NCBI GenBank assembly: GCA_026874595.1
Contig: CM049316.1
Span: 17,567,839 to 17,631,838 of the forward strand
DNA length: 64,000 bases
Source: Sipunculus nudus
Lineage: Eukaryota; Annelida; Sipuncula; Golfingiida; Sipunculidae
Direction of reading: 5' to 3'
Made by a program: the position numbers and the translations under genes. The notes beneath the pieces are model-generated. The model did no database searches. It was not told the origin of the DNA and saw only the letters and a list, made by a program, of their open reading frames with translations. This document shows, in pieces, positions 36,280-48,319 of this stretch (its first letter is position 1; every line of letters begins with the position of its first letter).

Positions 36280-38240
36280 TTGAAATGACTACTTAGTTTT
36301 CCTTTTGTGTGTATAAATAGTGTCATCTTTTCATATACACCGGGTTATATCTGGATTACAGGAATAAGAATATATGCTGGATGTTTCACATGCTTTTAAA
36401 AGACCGAAGTTTTTAACGAGTCAATTAGCTTCTGTCGGCAGAAATCCGATCTGCACGCTAAATTAGAAGATTGTGCTATAAAGTCACATTTCGCTCACAA
36501 ACAAGTGTGCCTTTCTCGGGTTCATCGATGTAAGCAATTGGGTAGATAACACGCGCAGAACCCGTAGGTACTGTACAGCGAACCTGGTTTACGCCAGGAT
36601 AAGTGCGTGCAACCACCCTGTCATCTAAATGGAATTCTGCAGATGTACATACTTAAAATGGAATAAAATGGAAGCGGTTACCTCCATACACACAAAATAA
36701 AAAAAGTCAATATTAACTCGTCAACTCATGTTTAATTCCGATATGACTTGATAAACCACTCGCCACCTTATAACAACAGTACGGCAAACATTGAGAACAC
36801 CGTCGCATAAACGGACCGCACCCGGAAATCATCATTTTCCAAGGATCTAATTCACTACATGATATAATAGGTGAAGCTCTAAGCGGAATGTATGAATAAT
36901 CAATTGATTGCATACTGCATTAACGTGACGTCCGTAACCCATCCGTGAACACATGCAGGAACAGCTCTCGACGGGATAATCACGAAAAGCGACACTGGCA
37001 AGCATCATTTGACTTATCGGCACTTCATGACATCGGAATGTCTAGTTGGCGGTTGTGAATAAATATTATCCTGAATAATGGTCCTCATTATACCCCTAAA
37101 CAGTAACCATTAAACCTCCTAAATAACAGATGTGTTCTATTGTAAATATTCACTATGTTAAAATACATGACACAAATAACCGTACGCTCCTCACTGCAGT
37201 CGTCCAAAACATACTTTCGTGTAACGGCTGCTTTGTATGGCAAGGTTCTCTGGACGTGAACACCAGGGTGCACACAGAACACCGAATTGTAATCATATGA
37301 CACCCGCTCTCCTTGGTTTTATAACACAAGAAAACAAGTCCGCACTGGTCTGATTCTTGGCTCTATGCCAAAACGGATGTTATCAGAACAACGAGGGCGG
37401 GTGTCGCATATTTAAAATTTGGACTGGATGCACAATGTAATACCACGCTTTCAGTGGTCTGATTACAATTCTTTGCTCTATGCGCGCGCACCCTGCTGTT
37501 CATGCTCAGAGAACACGTGGCTGTATTTATTTTTCTATATTACATCTACAAAACACCCGAAATTTGGGTCTCTCTTGTATAATTTTCAAAATAAATTATG
37601 ATATTAATTTTTTTACCTTAGAAGTTGTTGTTTCTACAGTCAAACAAGGCAAAGAAAATCAAGGTTTTTGTATCTTATTTTCTCACCATCCTGGTCCGAA
37701 TGCAGTGAAGCCAATATTACCTCTCCAAGCATTCTCAACTATACACTTCGACAACATGTCTTTGATTAGCGACATATTTAAAAATATTAGAATGATCCCA
37801 TTAAAGTTGAGGGAGATAATTATGAAAATACATATACAATCAAACAATGGGTTTATTTTAAGTCCTGCTGCCATAACGGCCAGAGCCAACTAGAGCAAGC
37901 TAAATCATTCGATACTCTCCTTCATGAAGGTCAGGGCTCCGTGACCCCATATCATGTAAACAAACGGGACCACGTTAACTTAAAAGCAGCGCTTAGCTGC
38001 AAAAACCACTTGCAACTGAACACGTACCCTTGCCAATTAATGAGTTGCTGTGTACCGCTGAAATGCATGGCACTTACATCAAAATGACCAAGGACTTTGT
38101 TCATAGCAAATCTTATCTTAAAGTACGACGGGTAAAACGGCGCATATACACACAGGTAAGATTGAGTTAACTTTAAGATAAGGTACAACTTATCCTATTG
38201 GCCTGACTTAGCTATGCTGTGTTCATCAGGCTGGTACTCT
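36280..38240. other. Intergenic spacer between copies 2 and 3
   Basis: This is the duplicate of 26040-27830, with one extra 178-bp block at 37684-37861. No gene was recognised. Confidence 0.6.
37684..37861. other. 178-bp insertion/deletion difference between duplicated spacers
   Basis: The block is absent from the otherwise near-identical spacer of unit 1, where TTTTCT joins GTCCTGCTG directly (about 27443). It has no clear inverted repeats or target duplication, so a deletion in unit 1 is as likely as an insertion here. Confidence 0.7.
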
Positions 38241-38343
38241 TGCTACGGGTTGTATATTTTGCCAGTTTGTTACAGTTGTTGTCAATGGTGGTAGCTCAGA
38301 TATATATATATTTGATGGAACTGTTCTTTTCACTCTGTGAACG

Positions 38344-40185
38344 ATGAATAGACGGTTAGAACTCCGTGCATTTGGACAACCATTAGTGCTGACCGAGAAA
38401 CCCATCCCCGAAGCCCCTCCAAAAGGCGCGGTCGTTAAGGTGAACACACATGTTTTTAAATTATACAGATACACCGTGATCTAAGTTTAGATGTATGTTT
38501 AAATTAATAAGTGAATGCTTCGTTCCCTACCCGGGGCGGGATATTAATTTCTGCTCCAGAGCCGATTTTGGCACGGTTTTTCCAAGCTCTATAAAAATCG
38601 AAGGGATAACATTTATATTTGGCGAATATAGTGAGTTAAACTCGCCGTGGAAGCTTATAATATACAATTTTAAACAATCCGGAAATGCAAGTCCTCGAAC
38701 AAACCATGGTTCTACAATTTCAGAATTAACGACCTATTATAACCAGAAATTTTGCAAACCTTCTGAACTAATTTGTTTAGAAATCTGTTTCGAAAGTCAA
38801 TGTTTGTAACTTTGATTATGAATATGTATCTGTATTGTATTATCATTCAATGTAACACGTTTCGAGAGACAGAGAGTGACAGGGGAACAGGGGGAGGAGA
38901 CAGGGCATACGGAAAGCTTTCTCTACATGTAAGTTCATGTGTGTGTGTGTGTGTTGAGCAGTGATTTCCTTATCGGATATTTTGAGTAATATATACACTG
39001 CTCATTGTTATTTTCAATATAATTATTGTTTTTATTAGTTACATAAAATGCCACTCGTTCTTCTTTTCATGTACACAAGCTTCACTTCAGCGGGATATGT
39101 CACACAGACCTGGAGGTATGTCGTGGTTACCTGGACATGGGGAAAGGTGACGATAGTGATCAGACCCTGGGAAGCTTGCTCACGTTACCGATAGTCCCAG
39201 GTGCGTTAAAGACTCACTGTCTTAACAATCGATACAGGTAAATCGATAAGGGCTAGGAAATTAAAATAAGGCGTTCCCTGGGCTGAGAGAGATAAGAATA
39301 CAAAAGCGGATCCGGGGGGGGGGGGGTTCAGGGGCTTCAAACCCTCTCCCCTTATTTTTATCCGCCTCAACCTTTTTTAGGGAATTCAGGCAAAATCTGA
39401 CGACCTGGACCCTCTTTTTCCGGACCTTGGGACCTTTCGTTCAGGTTTTTTTCATTATTCCACCTGGGTTAGATCCCCCTCCCTCCCCCTTTCCTAAACC
39501 CTCGATCCGCCCCTGCAATACATCTGACAATAAGAATTAAAGCCTCTATATTTACTCAATGATTATAGGCATTCCTAAACATCAAACATTAAATTTATAA
39601 ACGTAAACTCTGAAAATTTAATATGCAATCATTTTATTATTACAAAGTGTATGGCATTGAAGAAATCAATGGAAAAAGTAACCACAGAACATTCCTTTCA
39701 CTGTTATAACAGTACATTGTACACTTTTACAAATTTTTTTAAAAACGGTTTTATATTATTTCACTTATTAAAATGAATATGTTGTTATTATATGACATGC
39801 CTCAAGACTAGGAAATCTCCGATTACACCATGCAAAAATTAGGCCACTCTGATCCGTTAGATATTGATATATATTTCTTTTTATAGAGCAGTTTATTCCA
39901 GTAACAGCTCATGTAATCATCATTTTATCCCTCTTGTACTAAGTAACACGGCGGAAACATGATTCCTATCTTTATTTCCCTATGATGATTGGCATTTATC
40001 CCCCAACATTTACAAGGGGGGGGGGGGGTTAATATTGTTATTATCTCCTGCTGAGAGTGAGATGTATATATACTTAAAATAATATATAAATCTATAATTA
40101 GAATGAGAGACTTGCTGTATTTCTGCCTTTCTCTTTTACCAGATGTTTTAATCTTATTCTTGGTTGAAAGATTTCAAATACACGT

Positions 40186-40243
<58 letters not shown>

Positions 40244-43200
40244 AACAAACGCCGCAAACCTTAAAGATAAACTGACGCCACTGATCAGCCACACGTCAAA
40301 TATATAAGTAGGATTTGATAATAATTTGCTGCTGTGTTCCAGGCCATGAACTGGCTGGGGAAGTGTTCAGTCTGGGAGCCGATGTTGACGAAAGTGAGTA
40401 TAAACAGTAACGTTAGAAAACCTGCTGACAACATCAAACAAAATTCTTTGGGAAAAAGGAGGTTCACTGGACACTTATAGCACAAATCTGCATCAACCCG
40501 AAAGATAGGATATTTACAGGAAAAAAATAATTTAAAAAATCTTCATTAAGAAAAAAATCATTTGAATTTTATCTTGAATGTTGAAAGGTAAATAAATATT
40601 TTACCTGATTTCAAGAGTTTTCTCACTTATCAATTATGTATCGCTAAACCCGTGCAAGCAAACATTCGGGAGAATAAGAAGTCACAGGAAATGATTCTGC
40701 TTATATCATCTTTTCATATTATAGTACTCCTTTTCTGTAAATCGACCGGAAAAAGACTTTGAAACAAATCCAAAGTTTACCTTGCAAACATGACACTTGA
40801 TCGACCACACTTAAGAAACATATTGCTTTATTTAATTGATTGAAAGAGAGTTAAAGTAAGGAGTAACTTTAAACAAATATGCAGTAAATGTTTGTAGAAA
40901 AAATATAAGAGTATGCCATATTTACATGTAATGGAATTGCATTTTCACTTTAATTTCAACATGTAATTTTGGCAGGTGCGTACAAATTCAGGAAGGGGGA
41001 TCACGTAATGTTACGTGGCAACGACGGGTGCGGAGACTGCGTATTCTGTCGTTTGGGAGAAAGTCAATACTGCGATGAACAGTGCTTACTTGGCTTTGGT
41101 ACCGACGGAGGGTTAGAGTCGATTAATTTATAAAAAAAATAACTTAAAATTAAAATAAATAACTTTTATTATCTTGTTCTTCAAGAAAATAGATCGGTTT
41201 GCGAACTTTTGTTGTTGTAGACACAAATACAATGTCCTTCACACTGGATATAGGTTTTCGGCAAAATCCATGGATTTATTTAGAGCAGCACTTGAAAACT
41301 TTACAATGCATTTTAAAACTCTAGCTATAATGATTTAAATGTGAATTTAATTAGAATCACTAGAAACGGTATGGACCTTATATACAACTCTTTCATCTTA
41401 ATGGATTCTATAACCAATCACGTTTACTGTATCTAGGCTATCCAAAAAGACCCAAAGAAAAAAAACCAATGGTACATCAATTGTCAGTCTATTTCATTCA
41501 TTTATTGTCTGCTTGCTCTCGATGTATTTCATCTGATTAAAGAGACATTTTCATGTGATCGAATGCACATAAAATCCGTTTTGGGGATAATTTTGTGCTC
41601 TAATACACGGCCATCTTTTTATTCTGTATCAGCTATCAGCAGTACGTCTCCATTCGCTCCTTAGCATATATGCATAAAGTCCCGGATACTCTCCCCATGG
41701 ATATTGCTGCCCTACTTCCGTGCAGCGGGATAACCTCATACAATGCAATACAGGGAGTGAAACCACGGCTTGATCAACTTGTCAAAGCAGGAGGCAAGTA
41801 TTATCAGCCTTATAATTATAAATACCAAATGATAAACATACTATTTTTTAGAATACACGCAGTTCACATTATATGAATAGAATCAATGTAGTTCTTTTTG
41901 AGTTATAACAAATATACATTTTATAAATCATAAGTTGAAGAGGAATTTTGATTAAGGTTATCAAGGAGTTTTGAGAAACACTCATTTTAAAAACCACGAA
42001 TAAGAGAGAAGAAGTGAATATTAAAAAGTGTGTGAGCCTCAAAGTTAAAAAATAACTAAATGGTTGACAAATAAGTAAATAATTTATTTAAGAGTCCGCT
42101 TATATTTGTTATACTAAAAGTAAAAGATATATGTTCTTTAAGGACATGTGGCTGTTCGTTTCGCATGGTCAACAGACTTCTTTAATCATTTGTATTTTCT
42201 TGTCATGTCAGGACCTGCTGATCTGCTTATTGTTGGGGTTGGTGGTATAGGACTTTGGGCCGTCAGCTTTGCCAAGGCAGTATTGCCACTAGGTGTCACG
42301 GTGATTGCAACTGATACCGGAGTAAGTATTCTAAATACATTTCGGCACTACATATCCATAAATGTAAATATATATGGCTTGGAACCTAACAAAACAGAGT
42401 GATGATGACAACAACTATACATAAAGAACAAAATAGGTTTATTTATTCCATTACCGAAGCAAAGTATATAACACATCCCTTTTTTCTATTCCGTGGGGTG
42501 TTATATTTTTTAATATATATTTCGTACCACAATCCACTTAGAGTTCATTTGTTGAAAATTAAGTTAAACAATGTAAAAGCATGATTTCCTAAAAATTAAA
42601 TCCAGAAAATAATATATATATATATATGTGTGTGTGTTACTTATTCGAACACCTCGAAAATGCAACTACTTTTTCGAGGTGTTTTAGTGGTGTAATTGGG
42701 AGGGATTACTATATATATGGTTGTTTTCTTTTCTCTCCACAGGAAGCAAAACTAGAAGCTGCTAAGGCGCTGGGAGCCGATGAAACAGTTTTATGGAACC
42801 CTAAAGGTTAGAATGCTAAACATGCGTGCACTGGCTTCGTAAGACTTTGCGAGAAATATACAAATATATATAAAATGATGCTTTGAAACTAACAGCAGAT
42901 AAGTATATGCATGTTTCTAAGAGTAAAAAGTACTAAATTGTATCCACCGTATACATCCTTATGTATAGTGCCTTCAACATATTAACAAAAAGATGTACCT
43001 CTCCTTGTCGGGAATACACGCCTAAGCTCAGTTGGCATTTTTATTGAACTCATGGTCCAATTTCGAGTCGTGACACAAGCCATACGGACAACCGCACTGC
43101 AACGTGCATCCATTTTATTGCATCTATATCATTGTCTGCAACTGGCATTTTTTAACATGTCTACGAGGAACACAAGAGGTTTTATGTGAATGTACAAAAA

Positions 43201-43906
43201 AGAGTAACAGTCATAACTCATGGAACTAATGCTTGTATGATGTAAGAAATTCAACAAACACGCAGGAGGGGGAGATTTGCCAATGCTCTGTTGTATAAAA
43301 ATCCTGTAGGCGGTGAGGTATTGTCAGAAATAACGAAAATATTTGTATCATCGAGATATACAGTGCGGTTCTCGACATAACAGAGTACGCCACTCAGTCA
43401 TTTCCGCAAACTCTTTAATATCAGGTTACAAAATGTCGCCCTCTGCCATCCTTACTGAGCCATATAATATTCATGTAATGTAAAACAATTTAAGCACTCC
43501 TGCATGTTTATAACTTCTGCTGATAGATATTGATGGAAATATCAAGAAAGTGCGTGAGGTTTGCCCACGTGGATTACAAGGCTGTGTTGACTTTGTGGGA
43601 AGCACATCCACTGCGCAGTCGGTCATCCCACTCATGGGAATGGTGAGTTTTTTTAGTTTTTTTTTTTATTTTAGACGTGCCCCATTGTGTTAATTGCATC
43701 GGTCTTGTTCCAAAGGAAACATTTAGAATAAACCACATAGATGTTATTATTAAACATAGCAAGTTTCAGATTAGTTCGTTACCCAGTTCATATTCTTTTT
43801 AACCTTTTATTTACGGTCTTTAAATTTTGCATATGATATTGAGAAAATGTGGGATATGGTATGCATTAAGTGTCAATTGAATCGTCATATAAATATATGT
43901 TGTTGA

Positions 43907-43937
<31 letters not shown>

Positions 43938-46303
43938 ATACATATATAAGGTTAACACGGTCTAGACCAAAACGAGGACTCCCTAATAGATATTAACATC
44001 CCATAAACAGACCGAACAGAAAACAGCTTGATCGAAATTATTAACCCTAATTAATTAGGGCCGAATTGACCGAAACGAGAAATACCGCATTAAATTCTTG
44101 TCTCATCTTAATTAACAACCATGGGAATAATGCGGCGAGGACTACCGCATCGAAATCCTAATCCTAAGTCAAAATTCGTATTTGAATACCGATGACATTG
44201 GAGTGGCAGTACAAGCTGTAGATGCACTCGCCATTTCTGGGCGTGCGCCGTCATATATTTCTGCCCATCAAATTTTTATTTTTACAGTTTGAGAAAAAGT
44301 AGTTACGACATCCCGTACCAATGATTCCTTAGGTCCTCTTTCAAACGGTATGCGAGACTGCCGCGAACGTACATGCAGCGCAGGTATATCCAATGTACTG
44401 CCGACGAAGAATTAATTTCCCTTATAGCGAATTATTATCACTATAAATTTATCCGAAGAAAGGCATTTTACTGCATGTATAGAAATAGAGACAGACGCGT
44501 GCTACTATTTATAAATAAAACATTGAGCGTCCTCATGCGGACTAGTCTCGGATAACTCCCTGGCAGCAATTACACCTAACGATAGATTTTAATTTTACCA
44601 GCATTAGTGCTGATGAAAAGAGAAAAATTTATTTTACACATTTGACCCCGTATATAAGTTTATTTATTTTCAATGGAGGTACAATGTAAACACGACTCTT
44701 TACTTTTTTTATTTGAAATACTCCTACCCACCCAATATTTTTATCCAACCTTGGAAAGGCTGTTCAATTGTTACTGATATCATGATTCCCAGGGCTACTC
44801 CGTTTATTAAAACAATCATGTTTTCATCGCTAACCCATACCAAGACCATGACGAGGACTACCCGATCGATTTTAAATTAACGTTAACTCATCAATAAAGT
44901 AGTTCTTCAGTAATTATACTGATTTTATTTTACAGGGATCCATCTACGCTTTAATAGGCGTGTTTGGTGGTTTGTTCGACATCCCCTTGCCAACGATCCC
45001 GATGAGTGCCGTTTCCGTGGTCGGCTTGCGTAATGGTCCGCCAAGACAACTAAAAGAGATGGCAGACTTATACTGCGAGGGCAAAGTGAGTTTTATTTAA
45101 CGTTTCCGTGTTTCCGGTGTTGATGTAATCATCAGAGTTAACGAAACACGTATTTTGCCATTCTTGCAGTTATCGTTTAGTTCATCCGGCTATAGGCCAT
45201 GTGAGCTTATAAATGCCATTGGAATGCAGCGACCGTCGGGCCGTCCGCCCACCCGGAGTCCACCCACAATTCACAACAATGGGCACATTGTCACGGCGCT
45301 CAGCTGAAATTGAATATGACAGCTTTATCAAATCGTGGCATATAGAAGTTATTTTTCTGAACCTGTAATTCCTAATGCTAAGTCTGTCCTACAAGCATAA
45401 TCTCCAAATACGTGTTACGTTGCGTTGGCACCTACATTTGTATACATTCTGAGACAGGCGAATAAAGTTTGGATTAGACCCCAATATTTTATTATATTAA
45501 CTCTTATAAATACAAAGTTTTAATGAATTTTAAAAAAAGTATAGAAGTTTTAAGCCCCAATCGAGCCCTATCAGATAAACCTAATCAAAATGGCTCAAGA
45601 AATAAAGGAGAGAAGCACTGATTTTGAAAAAGTTGCATTACTTTGCATAATTAATGAATTTCAAAATCATGTGTATATTTTTGAAAACCCACACCTAGCC
45701 CTATAAAATAAAATAAACAAAATAAAAAAATAAATAAAGAATAAAGGAGAAGAAGCACTTTTAACTCAGCTGACTGTAAATCATCTGAGGTATAGCGATG
45801 GTCCTTTGTAAACCAATATACCAGAAGTATGCAGTATTTGTTGCAGCGCAAGAAAGTTGTTTTCCCGACCAGCTCTTTATCGATTTTTACTACTGAGTCC
45901 AACATAACAAGATAGGCTTTTCAAATGAATAAATAGCAACAATCGTGATATTTATCAAACATTTTCTTATTCGTTCGTTGAGGGTTAAACATAGACTTTC
46001 AGTCAGTTTATGTTATCAAGCTGTGAGCCAACCTTGCATCTTTATGGCATATTTAGATTTTTCAGGTTATATATCTTTATTGCTTTGTCTCAGAAACGCT
46101 GATGGCTGTCTTTGTTACTGGATCATCATGCTAAATGATGAAAATGAAAGTTCTTGTACACGTGAACCCTGTTGTGTATGTTTGTCTCTCCACAGGTTAA
46201 ACGACCACCCATCGATCACGTGACCCTGGAAGACGCACCCAAAATATTGGATAGGTTGAAAGACGGTTCCTTTGTTGGCAGAGCCGTCATTTCACATCTC
46301 TGA
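38344..46303 (+). CDS. Zinc-dependent medium-chain alcohol dehydrogenase, copy 3
   Basis: Exons: 38344-38439, 39080-39200, 40343-40393, 40976-41111, 41633-41793, 42212-42321, 42743-42806, 43527-43642, 44936-45085 and 46196-46303 (TGA). The product is 370 residues with the same zinc ligands, GVGGIG and Asp223 as copy 2. The proteins differ at only about five sites: Glu/Asp in MxIAALL, Glu/Asp in IxGN, and in exon 10 Cys/Asp (PPIxHVT), Gly/Arg (ILDxL) and His/Gly (LKDxSF). Intron 9 and exon 10 are diverged from copies 1 and 2, while everything before exon 9 is nearly identical to copy 2. Intron 5 uses a GC donor. Its 3' untranslated region is interrupted by a 1.65-kb transposon. Confidence 0.9.
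39306..39510. mobile_element. MITE-like element in intron 2 of copy 3
   Basis: This is the duplicate of the element at 28887-29090, with identical ends and position in the gene. Confidence 0.45.
40191..40241. repeat. (TA)n microsatellite, intron 2 of copy 3
   Basis: The counterpart of 29771-29834, without its TTGA interruption. Confidence 0.85.
43969..44165. repeat. Degenerate intronic minisatellite (intron 8), copy 3
   Basis: The duplicate of 33563-33775, same theme and order. Confidence 0.5.
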
Positions 46304-46562
46304 AGTTACTTTATCTAAAAATCCAGAATATCATTCTTGAACAACTGTCAACTCGAATCAATGAAAAGACGGACCTACGGACTCCGTTTTGATAGAGTAT
46401 ATGACTGACGCAGAAATAGTGCTAATAATCACGCAAATATCCGAATACAATAGTGTGTATTTCTACTCATAAACCACTAGGGATACATGACACTTTAGTG
46501 CAGTGGAAGTCCATATAAAGTGGTTGTTAACTTGGCATTGATAACCCTTAGACTGATATATA

Positions 46563-48206
46563 TGTTACGGTCAGTGTAATGATTCACTCTGGCATTTTAT
46601 AAAATGGCTGAAATTTTCAGGAATTTTACAAATTGACTGAAAAATCAGTCCAATTATTTGACAGATTGACTGAAGTTTCAAATTGGTGTAAGACTAGTCA
46701 TTTATTTAAAATAGATTATTATTATGACATATATGTATTATGATATGGTAAAGCTTGCTAACTTTGAGTAAACTTCATATTTTTTCATCTTCTTTCTCAG
46801 GCTACAAATGTTATAATATGATGTGAAATATTTGATAAAGAATAATTAGGATAATTAATTAGACATCATATTGTATAGAATGATGTTTCACATACCAGTT
46901 ACAAAAATGTTCTTATGTAATGATTCAGATTCTTGCAGAAGTCGTTTATCGTGTGTTGTAAAATATTGAACTGTCCCAGTGAAAGAAATCTTTGTTGTAA
47001 ATACTAAACTTTCTCAACAAGAGCTAACTAATTAACTCCATCAGCCATCACTCGTGGCTCTACTCAAAGAAAGTATATTGTATATGCATTTGACATTAAC
47101 AACTACATGATTTTGGCACTGTCTACAAAAACATATAACCAAAAGCGTCCATTTGGTTTCTTGTTCTTGAATATGAAAACATGTGGTCATTTCATTTGCT
47201 TATGCATTATCAGTTTCCGTTTTTATTTGGGCATGTCAAACTTCCATAGCACCTACTGTTACATTTCAGTCCACCCTTGAAACATTTACATTTGTTTGAC
47301 TTGCACTGCTTGCCACACTGTCCACAGTTACACTTGGTATACCCTTGTCCACCACACTTTGACTCTTCTTGTACACAATTCTAACAACATTCATGGTTTG
47401 GCTCTAATCAAAGCGTGTGCAAAACTACTCAGCTTCAAGTCTAACACACGTCACAGTTTGGTTCTATCAGAGCAGGTACATGGCCGGCCCTTTAAAACAA
47501 ACTACTCAACTCAGCCATTAATGTTTGGCTCTAATTGAATAGTGCACGGGGTAGCCTCAATAAAGGTAGCCCACATAGTAACTGTGGTAAACAGCCACCG
47601 TTTGTAACTTATCAAAAAATATCTTGATTAGGTATTTTATATTAGCATATGTTTAAATCTGATTATCCTCATCATTCTCTATCAAATACTTCACATCAAA
47701 TAATTACACACTTAACTTAAAAAAGGGGACAAAAATATAAAATTTTCTCAAAAGTAGCAAGTTATGAAATATTTTAGAACAGTTATATTTTTTTTCTCTG
47801 TTTAAGCTATGTGTGAAATAATATGATGTGAAATATTATTGTGAATTTTCAGTTTAACTGTGATTATCTTCATCATTCTTCATCAAATATTTTACCTCAT
47901 ATTATTACACACGTAGCTTTAGAAAGAAGATGAAAAAAAATTAAAGTTTACTCAAAATTAGCAGGGTATATCATATTAGAATACATATATGTCATAATAA
48001 TAATCTATTTTAATTAAATGACTTGTTTTACACCAGTTCAAAATGTCATTCAATCTGTTAAATAATTGGACTGATTTTTTAGTCAATTTGTAAAATGTCT
48101 GAAAATTTCAGTCATTTTATAAAATGCCTGAGTGAATCAGGCAATTTGTAAATTGACTGAAAATTTCAGGCAATTTACAAATTGACTGATTTTATACATT
48201 GACTGT

Positions 48207-48210
<4 letters not shown>
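46563..48210 (-). mobile_element. Ginger/KRBA2-like DNA transposon remnant in the 3' UTR of ADH copy 3
   Basis: It starts TGTTACGGTCAGTGTA and ends with the complement of TGTTACAGTCAATGTA (14 of 16 matching), flanked by TATA on both sides. Termini of form TGTNR and a 4-bp duplication fit Ginger-type elements. Inverted similarity continues for about 300 bp, the right arm having an extra subterminal segment. Copies 1 and 2 show the unfilled site (GACTGATATATATAATGC). On the minus strand about 47377-47221 encodes a Cys-rich block: GGQGYTKCNC, then CKSNKCKCFK, then CNSRCYGSLTCPNK. This resembles the C-terminal CXC-type finger of KRBA2-like integrase proteins. No integrase core remains, so it is a deletion derivative. 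Confidence 0.72.

Positions 48211-48250
<40 letters not shown>
48211..48250. repeat. (TA)n expansion at the transposon's right flank
   Basis: A TA run directly following the element. The empty sites in copies 1 and 2 have only a few TA units. Confidence 0.85.
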
Positions 48251-48255
<5 letters not shown>

Positions 48256-48305
48256 CTCTTATCGATTATATTATCATCACCAACCTTACGTGGTACGAGA
48301 GAATT

Positions 48306-48311
48306 AATAAA
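48306..48311 (+). terminator. Displaced polyadenylation signal of ADH copy 3
   Basis: AATAAA in the context matching the signals of copies 1 and 2, but about 2.0 kb after the stop codon because of the inserted transposon. A transcript might use it or a signal within the element. Confidence 0.45.
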
Positions 48312-48319
48312 ATTGTTTG

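Larger units (their letters stand above)
34541..44940 (+). repeat. Recent tandem duplication, unit 2 (about 10.4 kb)
   Basis: It runs from exon 9 of copy 2 to the exon 9 boundary of copy 3. It differs from unit 1 mainly by 178 bp present here at 37684-37861 and by microsatellite lengths. Matching boundaries inside exon 9 identify the crossover site. Confidence 0.85.

Noticed and set aside
47296-47538. 80-residue plus-strand frame in the copy 3 transposon
   Set aside because: It is antisense to the Cys-rich KRBA2-like remnant and has no motif of its own.
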